DNA of 5,098 bases from Xanthobacteraceae bacterium (GTDB taxonomy: Bacteria; Pseudomonadota; Alphaproteobacteria; Rhizobiales; Xanthobacteraceae). Of the stretch, positions 1-5,098 are shown one piece after another. A program made the position numbers and the translations under genes. Position 1 is the stretch's first letter, and each line of letters begins with the position of its first letter. Below the pieces are notes generated by a model. It did no database searches, was not told the DNA's origin, and saw nothing but the letters and a program-made list of their open reading frames with translations. The stretch is from the NCBI GenBank assembly GCA_030043175.1, contig JASHYD010000409.1:1-5098 (forward strand), read 5' to 3'.

Positions 1-399
1 GGCGAAAGCGCCGACGCCGCCCGTGCCATGGGGTATTCTGTCAATGCCATCCGCCTGCGCGCGACCATGATCGGCGGCTTCCTTTCCGGTATCGGGGGCT
101 CGTTTCTGTCACTTGTCTATCCGGGGAACTGGAACGAAGGTTTGTCGAGCGGACAGGGAATTACCGCGGTCGCCCTTGTCATTTTTGCCCGCTGGAACCC
201 GATGTTCTGCTTTTGGGCGTCCTTGCTGTTCGGCGGCGCAGCTGCCCTCGGCCCTGCGCTGCAATCGGTTGGCGTGAGCCAGGGCTACTATCTATTCAAT
301 GCCGCGCCCTACATGCTGACCTTGTTGATCATGATCATCACGTGCTCGCCTAAACGTACGCTCGTCGGTGCGCCGGCGGAATTGAGCATCATCAAGTAG
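1..399 (+). CDS. ABC transporter inner-membrane permease, BMP/nucleoside-type importer (3' part only)
   Basis: This is the C-terminal 132 residues of a permease whose start lies left of the window; the frame is open from base 1 and ends with TAG. It forms part of the membrane channel of an ABC importer. The fragment opens with the cytoplasmic coupling loop that contacts the ATPase ([14 protein letters not shown], residues 1-14), as in BPD_transp_2 permeases. Hydrophobic segments follow at about residues 21-40, 53-63, 68-85 and 102-115. The stretch [10 protein letters not shown] (58-67) is typical of the permeases that work with BMP-family binding proteins (NupQ/YufQ-like), as opposed to ribose-type permeases. 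The next gene begins 29 bp downstream and the matching ATPase follows it, so all three are probably one transcript. The true substrate cannot be read from this fragment; biuret or a related compound is inferred from the neighbouring hydrolase. Confidence 0.9.
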   Translation, partial: GESADAARAMGYSVNAIRLRATMIGGFLSGIGGSFLSLVYPGNWNEGLSSGQGITAVALVIFARWNPMFCFWASLLFGGAAALGPALQSVGVSQGYYLFNAAPYMLTLLIMIITCSPKRTLVGAPAELSIIK

Positions 400-428
400 C
401 AACCGCCGGTGCGCAATCGCCGAATGGG

Positions 429-1121
429 ATGACCTGCATGCGCGAACGCTACGTCAAAGCCGATCCATATCCTTGGCCCTATAACGGCGACCTCCGGCCA
501 GAGAACACCGCGCTAATCATCATCGACATGCAACACGACTTTTGCGGCATCGGCGGCTACGTCGACCGCATGGGCTACGATCTTTCGCTAACGCGCGCGC
601 CGATTGAGCCTATCAGGCGCGTTCTCGCTGCAATGCGCGCCCGGGCGTTTCACGTCTTCCACACCCGCGAAGGGCACCGCCCCGATCTCGCTGATCTCCC
701 CGACAACAAGCGCTGGCGGTCGCGCCGCATCGGCGCTGGCATCGGCGATCCCGGCCCCTGCGGCCGCATCCTCGTGCGAGGTGAAACCGGGTGGGATATC
801 ATTGCGGATCTCGCGCCGGCAAATAACGAACCTGTTATCGACAAGCCTGGAAAAGGTTCGTTTTGTGCCACCGATCTCGAACTGCTGCTGAAGCTACGTC
901 GCATCGACAACATCATACTCTGCGGTATTACCACCGACGTTTGTGTCCATACCACGATGCGCGAGGCCAACGATCGGGGCTTTGAGTGCCTGTTGCTTGA
1001 GGATTGCTGTGGCGCGACCGACAAGAGCAATCACGACCATGCAATCAAGATGATCAAGATGCAGGGCGGCGTTTTCGGCGCCGTGTCCGATTCATCGACT
1101 TTGATCAGAGCAATCACATGA
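429..1121 (+). CDS. biuH: Biuret amidohydrolase (isochorismatase-family cysteine hydrolase)
   Basis: Predicted cytosolic enzyme hydrolysing biuret to allophanate and ammonia, a late step in s-triazine/cyanuric acid nitrogen use. The 230 residues form one isochorismatase-like hydrolase domain. The family triad is visible: Asp33 in IIIDMQ, Lys139 in DKPGKGSF, and Cys172 in TTDVCV preceded by the cis-peptide region GITTD. Gln212 in KMQGGVFG matches the substrate-side Gln I remember from Rhizobium leguminosarum BiuH, whose triad I recall as Asp36/Lys142/Cys175, a constant offset of three. The N-terminal [10 protein letters not shown], the GYDLSL segment (49-54) and [12 protein letters not shown] (80-91) also fit BiuH better than RutB (ureidoacrylate hydrolase) or nicotinamidases. 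Start at 429 is the first ATG in a plausible place; no strong Shine-Dalgarno is seen, and ATG at 438 (Met4) is an alternative. The stop overlaps the ATPase start. Family certain; biuret specificity very likely from recalled similarity, not a search. Confidence 0.9.
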   Translation: MTCMRERYVKADPYPWPYNGDLRPENTALIIIDMQHDFCGIGGYVDRMGYDLSLTRAPIEPIRRVLAAMRARAFHVFHTREGHRPDLADLPDNKRWRSRRIGAGIGDPGPCGRILVRGETGWDIIADLAPANNEPVIDKPGKGSFCATDLELLLKLRRIDNIILCGITTDVCVHTTMREANDRGFECLLLEDCCGATDKSNHDHAIKMIKMQGGVFGAVSDSSTLIRAIT

Positions 1122-2647
1122 CGGGCAAAGCTGAAATCGCGCGCGGTGCCATCGGCGTCGAAGCGGTCTCGATGACTAAGCGGTTTGGTCAATTCACTGC
1201 TCTGGACAGCGTATCGTTGAAAGCCGTTCCCGGTCGATTCCATGCTTTGTTAGGGGAGAACGGCGCCGGCAAAAGCACGTTGGTCAAGTGCATCATGGGC
1301 TATTACCAGCCGGATCAGGGTGGGATCATCATCGGCGAGCATGAGGAGGTGATCCCCAATCCGCGCGCCGCCCACGCGCTCGGCCTTGGGATGGTCTATC
1401 AGCATTTCACGCTGGTGCCAGCCATGACAGTAACGGAGAATCTGGTACTGGCGCGCGACCGGCTGCCAGCCGTTATTGACTGGCGCCAGGAGAAGAGGGA
1501 CATCGAGAAGTTCCTCACGCGGATGCCATTTTGCGTACCACTCGATGCCAAAGTCTCGACCCTTTCCGCCGGCGAGCGGCAGAAATGCGAGATCCTCAAA
1601 CAGCTCTATCTCGAGCGCCGCTTCCTTATTCTCGACGAGCCAACCTCGGTGCTGACGCCTGGCGAGGCCGACGAGGTACTCGGAATGCTACGCGATATGG
1701 TCATCAAGCGTGATCTCACGGTTCTTATGATCACGCATAAGTTTCGCGAAGTGATGGAGTTCGCCGACGAGGTAACCATCCTGAGGAGGGGCAAGCTTGT
1801 AGGGACAGGCGGCGTCAAGGACCTGACGGCGGATAAGATGGCTCGTGCGATGATCGGCGCCGACGAATTGACGGTTCAACCCGCCCGCTCTGGCGCATTC
1901 GGCCCGCCCCGCCTCGAAATCATAGGGTTGAATGCGCTCGACGATGGCGGCCAGCCGGCGGTCCGAGACCTGTCGCTCACCATTCATGGCGGTGAGATCG
2001 TCGGTATCGCCGGTGTCTCCGGTAATGGTCAGCGGCAGCTTGTCGAAGTGCTGGCTGGCCAGAGAGATTCCATAGGCGGGGAAATTCGCATTGGCGGCGA
2101 GCGTTATCATGCCACACGCGACGACATGCGCCGCCATAAGGTATCGTGCCTGCCCGAGGAACCGTTAAAAAATGCCTGCGTCGCGCGCATGAGTGTCGCT
2201 GACAATCTGGCCTTTCGCGAGTTCGACCGCCCGCCCTACGCTCGCGGTGGTTGGTGGCTCGAACAGTCCCAGTTCCGGGAGCGCGCGGTGCGCCGGATTG
2301 AACGCTATAAGATCAGGACACGCACCCCCGACACACCGATTGGCGAACTGTCCGGTGGCAACGTTCAGCGCACTGTGCTTGCGCGCGAGCTGGGCGGCGA
2401 GGTCGACATCATGATTGCAGCCAACCCCTGCTTCGGGCTCGACTTTGCCGCGGTCGCACAAATCCATGCCGAGATCATGGCGGTACGCAATCGCAGTGCG
2501 GCCGTGCTTCTGGTCAGTGAGGACCTAGACGAGTTGCTTGAACTCGCCGATCGAATCGTGGTGATCTTCCGAGGTCAACTGATTCACGAAGTGCGCGCAA
2601 GCGAGGCTGACCTCACCGAAATCGGCCGGCATATGGCGGGACATTAA
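1118..2647 (+). CDS. ABC transporter ATP-binding protein with two fused ATPase domains (BMP/nucleoside-type)
   Basis: This 509-residue protein powers the importer whose permease lies upstream. It has two nucleotide-binding domains. Domain 1 is complete: Walker [10 protein letters not shown] (46-54), Q-loop Gln95, signature LSAGE (149-153), Walker B LILDEP (170-175), H-loop His207. Domain 2 is degenerate, as usual in this class: GVSGNGQRQ (299-307) replaces Walker A, without the Lys-Ser/Thr; the signature LSGGN (411-415) is kept; and IAANP (433-437) replaces the Walker B Asp-Glu with Ala-Asn. So one composite site is probably catalytic and the other mainly binds nucleotide. Length fits NupO/YufO-like proteins (about 500-520 residues). 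The ATG at 1118 overlaps the biuH TGA as ATGA, implying translational coupling. The frame stays open upstream to 1004, but the domain begins naturally at 1118 and the extra 38 codons only overlap biuH. Confidence 0.93.
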   Translation: MTGKAEIARGAIGVEAVSMTKRFGQFTALDSVSLKAVPGRFHALLGENGAGKSTLVKCIMGYYQPDQGGIIIGEHEEVIPNPRAAHALGLGMVYQHFTLVPAMTVTENLVLARDRLPAVIDWRQEKRDIEKFLTRMPFCVPLDAKVSTLSAGERQKCEILKQLYLERRFLILDEPTSVLTPGEADEVLGMLRDMVIKRDLTVLMITHKFREVMEFADEVTILRRGKLVGTGGVKDLTADKMARAMIGADELTVQPARSGAFGPPRLEIIGLNALDDGGQPAVRDLSLTIHGGEIVGIAGVSGNGQRQLVEVLAGQRDSIGGEIRIGGERYHATRDDMRRHKVSCLPEEPLKNACVARMSVADNLAFREFDRPPYARGGWWLEQSQFRERAVRRIERYKIRTRTPDTPIGELSGGNVQRTVLARELGGEVDIMIAANPCFGLDFAAVAQIHAEIMAVRNRSAAVLLVSEDLDELLELADRIVVIFRGQLIHEVRASEADLTEIGRHMAGH

Positions 2648-2680
2648 GGCTGAGAAGCTTTCCGATCTCACATTTCCGCT

Positions 2681-2710
2681 TACCCGGGCGGCCCCCTCTT
2701 ATGGCGGGTA
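2681..2710. promoter_or_regulatory. Inverted repeat upstream of the GntR gene (possible operator)
   Basis: The arms TACCCG (2681-2686) and CGGGTA (2705-2710) are perfect inverted copies with an 18-bp spacer, in the only non-coding gap next to the regulator. Dyads in such gaps are candidate binding sites for GntR dimers, but the spacer is longer than the short-spaced TGGTNNNACCA-like sites of FadR relatives. No clear -35/-10 pair is seen. It could also be a chance repeat or a small hairpin at the end of the ATPase transcript; it lacks a following T run. Confidence 0.2.
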
Positions 2711-2755
2711 CGCGCGCTCCTTTGCCGCCGAGTTTAGGCATTCGCGGGACCGAGC

Positions 2756-3511
2756 ATGACCTCCGAGTCGACTACAGTTTTGATCCGCTCGCTGGCTGAT
2801 CCATCCAAAAGCGCACCTGTCGCTCGACGTGCTCGTGGGGACCGCAGGACCCTCGCCGAGATGCTTCGCTTTCAACTTGCCGACGAGATGATCCGCGGGA
2901 TGCTCGCGCCTGGTACCGCCCTCGACGAGACCGAGCTTGCCCGGCGTTTCCAAGTCTCACGGACGCCAGTGCGGGAGGCCATTCGGCAGCTGGCAGCGAG
3001 CGGATTGGTGGAGTCCCGGGCGCATCGCGGGTCGGTGGTGGCATGGCCGAGCCACGATCGTCTTATCGCTATGTTCGAAGTGATGGCCGAGCTTGAAGCG
3101 CTATGTGCTGCGCTTGCAGCCGCACGCGCGACCCCGACAGAACGCCATGCGCTTGCCGCGGCTCACGAACAGTTGCGCGCCATGATCCAAAGCGGAGATC
3201 CGCAGCGTTACCATGAAATTAATGAGGCCTTTCATGCGACGATCTATGCCGGCGCCCATAACTCCTATCTGGCCGAGATCACCCTAGCGACCCGGCTACG
3301 CGTGCAGCCATTTCGCCGCGCGCAGTTCCGTAATCTCGGCCGATTGGCGAAATCGCATTTCGAGCACGATCTCGTCGTAACGGCCATCATGCGCGGTGAT
3401 CGTAGAGGTGCTGCGGAGGCAATGCGCCATCACATCAAAACGGTGTGCGAGGAATATGAGGCCTATGCGCTGTCCATATCTTCGCAGGCGGAATGCTATA
3501 AGTTAACTTAG
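2756..3511 (+). CDS. GntR-family transcriptional regulator, FadR/FCD subfamily
   Basis: A 251-residue regulator, probably controlling the preceding transport/hydrolase genes in response to a small acid or amide ligand. An N-terminal tail of about 30 residues is followed by a winged helix-turn-helix (about 33-97). Its landmarks are PGTALDETELARRFQVS (52-68), the recognition-helix motif SRTPVREAIRQL (68-79), and a wing ending HRGSVVA (90-96). The C-terminal FCD effector domain (about 103-235) is all-helical. It shows the expected metal/ligand positions: His160 in NEAFH, His204 in SHFEHD and His226 in RHHI. The fourth position, usually Asp, is Asn156 here. Start ATG 2756 gives a normal family length but has only a weak ribosome site. 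It follows the ATPase by 108 bp in the same direction, so it may have its own promoter or be read through. Family assignment is secure; target and ligand are inferred from position. Confidence 0.92.
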   Translation: MTSESTTVLIRSLADPSKSAPVARRARGDRRTLAEMLRFQLADEMIRGMLAPGTALDETELARRFQVSRTPVREAIRQLAASGLVESRAHRGSVVAWPSHDRLIAMFEVMAELEALCAALAAARATPTERHALAAAHEQLRAMIQSGDPQRYHEINEAFHATIYAGAHNSYLAEITLATRLRVQPFRRAQFRNLGRLAKSHFEHDLVVTAIMRGDRRGAAEAMRHHIKTVCEEYEAYALSISSQAECYKLT

Positions 3512-4163
3512 TTGCTATTTGACCTTCGGCGAATCGTCCCTGGGCGGGCGCGTCGAACGTCAGCGCCTCGCGGACCACCGCAGTGGAAAACGCACCGCAG
3601 CGCCGTCGAATTGGACGGCGCGGCGTATTGGACGCTGTCCGCCCGCTGACCGTGCTTTCCCACGGACGCGAGGGCGGCTGCGCTTAAGGTCTCGCCGTGA
3701 TGCTCGTGAACGCCAACCTCGCGCATCGTCATGCGCAATTGGGCGATCCGGCGCGAACCGGCGCAGGGCCCGTGCCACTCGCGGCCCGACCGGTTGGGGG
3801 GGCTCGCGGGGCGGGGAGAATGCCTGACATGGCGCGCCCTCAATTCGCTGGCCTGTCCTAGCGACGGGAAAGGACTCCGGCACGCCGCGTTGAGACAACT
3901 CATGGCGAATAGATTAAGTTGGCAGGTTGCGAACCGGCACCGCTATGTGGCGCTACCTGTCGCTGGCGAGCAGGGATCGGAACTGTTGGACTGGTCATTT
4001 TCTACGTTCACGAGCTTTCGCGAACCTTCAATTTTTACAGGCTGAATCAGCCTCTTTCTTCTAGCTGCCTTCGCCAACCTTCGCTACAATCCGTGAGTCA
4101 AGCGTTAGTACGAACGGGAGTCAGCGGCGATGCGGGCGATTCACAAACTCACTGATCGGAAGG
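3512..4163. other. Gene-poor stretch between the biuret operon and the minus-strand gene pair
   Basis: No gene can be supported in these roughly 650 bp. The open frames here (both strands, up to about 130 codons) are rich in Arg, Ser and Pro, overlap one another, lack ribosome sites and resemble no domain I know, which fits GC-driven shadows. Other visible structure is small: an 8-base direct repeat ATTGGACG at 3610-3617 and 3627-3634, and a short hairpin at 4039-4053. From about 4000 the base composition becomes less GC-rich. The stretch may hold remnants of a decayed gene, but I cannot name one. I see no tRNA-like cloverleaf and no paired terminal repeats of an insertion sequence. Confidence 0.6.
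4039..4060 (+). terminator. Weak candidate intrinsic terminator (+ strand hairpin with T-rich tail)
   Basis: AGGCTG (4039-4044) and CAGCCT (4048-4053) form a perfect 6-bp stem around AAT, extendable on paper to 7 bp around one base. A pyrimidine tail CTTTCTT follows (4054-4060). The stem is short and the tail is not pure T. The nearest upstream + strand gene ends more than 500 bp away, so it would be a distant terminator at best. On the opposite strand no T run follows the hairpin. Confidence 0.22.
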
Positions 4164-4538
4164 TCAGGAATGCTGACATCGGCCTGTGAGGCCCTTGCGC
4201 CTGCCGATGACGGCGTTTGGATTGCCATGAGATCGCGTGCAGGCAAGCCGCGTCATCGTGTTGGTATCAACACCAGCCTGTGCAGAGCCTTCTTTGATCG
4301 CCTGAGCGACCTGAGATGAGAGATTGCAGGTCCCTGTCACTTGGGTATCAGCTTCGCCAAGCAACGCCGCTCCCGCGCGCTTGAGATTATCCGGGTTATC
4401 CAGGTCGCCGAACTCGTGGCTCAGTGCTTCCATGCGACACATCTTCGCTTGCGCGGACAGGCCATGCGGGTTGCAGGCTGCATATGCGGTTGCCGGGACG
4501 CTGCCAAGCAGTAGTGCAATTGCAATCAACTGTTTCAT
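4164..4538 (-). CDS. Small exported cysteine-containing protein of unknown function
   Basis: I do not recognise this 124-residue protein. It begins with a clear Sec signal peptide: MKQ, a hydrophobic core IAIALLLGSV (5-14), and a likely signal peptidase I cut after AYA (residue 20). The mature part of about 104 residues has five cysteines (22, 34, 71, 100, 121), suggesting disulfide bonds in the periplasm or outside the cell. Cys22 lies close to the cut, but YAAC is a poor lipobox, so a lipoprotein is unlikely. The middle (GDLDNPDNLKRAGAALLGEA, 44-63) looks helical and acidic. The last 25 residues are basic and could be a divergent or frame-altered tail. The start is well supported: GGAGGGGAG at 4543-4551 lies a few bases before the ATG. 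It follows the ribbon-helix-helix gene on the same strand by 106 bp. Existence likely; role unknown. Confidence 0.72.
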   Translation of the reverse strand: MKQLIAIALLLGSVPATAYAACNPHGLSAQAKMCRMEALSHEFGDLDNPDNLKRAGAALLGEADTQVTGTCNLSSQVAQAIKEGSAQAGVDTNTMTRLACTRSHGNPNAVIGRRKGLTGRCQHS

Positions 4539-4564
4539 CTAACTCCCCTCCATGTCACGCGCAT
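4535..4564 (-). CDS. Possible 9-codon micro-ORF overlapping the exported-protein start
   Basis: On the minus strand, ATG at 4564 opens MRVTWRGVR and ends in a TGA that shares bases with the ATG of the signal-peptide gene (ATGA). GGAAGG lies about 5 bases upstream of this ATG. The layout would permit translational coupling into the exported protein, although that gene already has its own strong ribosome site within the micro-ORF. Its shortness makes chance a real alternative. Confidence 0.15.
   Translation of the reverse strand: MRVTWRGVR
4543..4551 (-). promoter_or_regulatory. Strong Shine-Dalgarno site for the exported protein gene
   Basis: Read on the minus strand this is GGAGGGGAG, ending 4 bases before the ATG at 4538-4536. 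The GGAGG core sits about 8 bases upstream, a good spacing. It is the strongest ribosome binding site in the window and fixes the start of the signal-peptide protein. Confidence 0.6.
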
Positions 4565-4578
4565 CGCGGCCTTCCGGG

Positions 4579-4620
4579 TCAATCGGCCGTGATAGCTTTG
4601 AAGGTTTGTGGTTTATACAT
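4579..4620 (-). CDS. Possible 13-codon leader micro-ORF
   Basis: On the minus strand, ATG at 4620 opens a 13-residue frame, MYKPQTFKAITAD, closed by TGA. A second in-frame ATG two codons earlier (4626) would give 15 residues. The run AAAGGGGG (4627-4634) sits 6 bases before the inner ATG, a good Shine-Dalgarno spacing. It lies in the gap between the ribbon-helix-helix gene and the exported-protein gene. No run of one amino acid suggests classical attenuation. Such short frames with a ribosome site also arise by chance, so this is a candidate only. Confidence 0.2.
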   Translation of the reverse strand: MYKPQTFKAITAD

Positions 4621-4644
4621 GAACATCCCCCTTTGAAGATATCG

Positions 4645-4854
4645 TCATTTCCTCTCTGTCCCGCACACCATTGCAATTAAACGGCGGACCGCAGCCTGCC
4701 GCGTGACCGGGATGTCGTCTTGTTCGATCATCCAGTTATCGAGCAAAGCAAGTTCGTGGGGTTGTAGTCTGACGACCAGGCCAAACCCAGGTGCAGGATT
4801 GCGCTTGCGTGGCTTGCCGAGGGCCGTGAGCCGCCGCTGCCGAGCTGCGATCAT
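4645..4854 (-). CDS. Small ribbon-helix-helix-like (CopG/Arc-type) protein
   Basis: A 69-residue basic protein. Its C-terminal half has the pattern of a ribbon-helix-helix DNA-binding unit: a strand GLVVRL (25-30), then P-HELALLDNW (helix 1), a turn with D-IPVTR, and QAAVRRLIAMV (helix 2). This resembles small alphaproteobacterial proteins with LD-W followed by R-AIRRL. The N-terminal 20 or so residues are rich in Arg and Lys. I chose ATG 4854 because GAGG lies 8 bases upstream. An in-frame TTG at 4887 would add 11 residues but has no ribosome site. The gene is followed by the exported-protein gene, and its own product could regulate the pair; this is inference. No toxin gene adjoins it, so an antitoxin role is not supported. 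Fold assignment moderate; function unknown. Confidence 0.62.
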   Translation of the reverse strand: MIAARQRRLTALGKPRKRNPAPGFGLVVRLQPHELALLDNWMIEQDDIPVTRQAAVRRLIAMVCGTERK

Positions 4855-5098
4855 CCATTCGGCCTCATGAGGACAGGCGACACTCAATCTGGCGAAAACA
4901 TTGACGGCCCAACGAATGAGTGGGCCGGGAGACTCAGGGAAGCCCGCTGGTGCGCTTTTCAGGAGAGTCCCTGCCCGGACAGCGGCGAGACCCCAAAACG
5001 CGCCAGCGAGTCGCTAATGACACCTGGGCGGAGCGTGCCGCAGCGACCACGCCGGGTCGCCGCGTGTAGTCGGATTTCCCTGCCCATCGCCGCCCCCC
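4855..5098. other. Right-edge region without a convincing gene; several GC-rich dyads
   Basis: An open + strand frame from ATG 4867 runs to the window edge (77 codons, no stop), but its Arg/Pro/Ser-rich product resembles no domain I know and it lacks a good ribosome site. It may be a partial gene or chance. Besides the dyad at 4906-4926 there is GCGACC/GGTCGC around a 6-base loop at 5043-5060, a short palindrome AGCGAGTCGCT at 5005-5015, and paired CAGGGA/TCCCTG arms between about 4936 and 4972. The end of the window is a C run. Confidence 0.35.
4906..4926. repeat. Inverted repeat upstream of the ribbon-helix-helix gene
   Basis: GGCCCA (4906-4911) and TGGGCC (4921-4926) are perfect inverted copies separated by 9 bases. 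The site lies about 50 bp upstream of the ribbon-helix-helix start, where an operator for self-regulation could be. It could also fold as an RNA hairpin. The sequence alone cannot tell these apart. Confidence 0.3.

Noticed and set aside
1004..1117. Longer ATPase reading frame starting at 1004
   Set aside because: The extra 38 codons lie wholly over the well-conserved end of the hydrolase in another frame, and the ATPase domain begins naturally just after ATG 1118, which makes a typical ATGA overlap.
1688..2137. Long antisense frame inside the ATPase gene, and similar ones at 650-1030 and 2165-2467
   Set aside because: These are complementary shadows of strongly supported genes in GC-rich DNA.
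3499..3510. Perfect 12-bp palindrome TAAGTTAACTTA at the end of the GntR gene
   Set aside because: About one perfect 12-bp palindrome is expected by chance in 5 kb, and it lies within the last codons and stop of the gene, not in a promoter.
3508..3903. 131-codon minus-strand frame behind the GntR gene
   Set aside because: The product is rich in Arg, Ser and Pro, has no recognisable domain or ribosome site, and overlaps other equally long frames. It fits a GC-driven shadow.
3512..4163. tRNA gene or insertion-sequence remnant in the gene-poor stretch
   Set aside because: No cloverleaf with a T-loop GTTCRANNC element and no paired terminal inverted repeats or transposase motifs could be found by eye.
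4164..4854. Toxin-antitoxin module made of the ribbon-helix-helix protein and its neighbour
   Set aside because: The neighbour carries a signal peptide and does not look like RelE, Doc, PIN or another toxin fold, and a 106-bp gap separates the genes.
4645..4887. Longer ribbon-helix-helix protein starting at TTG 4887
   Set aside because: There is no ribosome binding site before the TTG, whereas ATG 4854 has GAGG at good spacing. It remains a possible alternative.
4867..5098. Open + strand frame running off the right edge
   Set aside because: Low-complexity Arg/Pro/Ser product with no motif, overlapping the start of the minus-strand gene. Not supported as a gene without more sequence.

Overview
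The window looks like part of an alphaproteobacterial genome, most likely from Rhizobiales (Rhizobium/Bradyrhizobium-like). I infer this from the GC-rich DNA, from a cysteine hydrolase very close to what I remember of the Rhizobium leguminosarum biuret hydrolase BiuH, and from the gene style. The genus cannot be fixed from sequence alone.

Left part (1-3511, + strand) is a compact catabolic operon. It holds the 3' end of an inner-membrane permease of the BMP-type (nucleoside/purine-like) ABC importer class, then a complete isochorismatase-fold hydrolase that is almost certainly biuret amidohydrolase. A two-domain ABC ATPase follows, its ATG sharing bases with the hydrolase stop (ATGA). After a 108-bp gap comes a FadR/FCD-type GntR regulator in the same direction. 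The simplest reading is an importer for a biuret-like nitrogen compound whose cytosolic hydrolase sits between the permease and ATPase genes, with a local sensor-repressor. The substrate-binding protein and second permease expected for this class would lie just left of the window. Any genes for cyanuric acid or allophanate breakdown would also be outside it.

Middle part (3512-4163) is about 650 bp with no gene I can support. It contains only GC-driven antisense frames, a small direct repeat and one weak hairpin, and it separates the operon from the right part.

Right part (4164-4854, - strand) has two small genes transcribed leftward: a 69-aa ribbon-helix-helix-like protein, then a 124-aa exported cysteine-containing protein with a clear signal peptide and a strong ribosome binding site. 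The 106 bp between them holds several micro-ORFs, some with good Shine-Dalgarno sequences and stop/start overlaps, which could be a leader. The last 240 bp (4855-5098) have no convincing gene, only several GC-rich inverted repeats and an open frame running off the edge.

I see no CRISPR array, tRNA, rRNA, complete insertion sequence or defence system.
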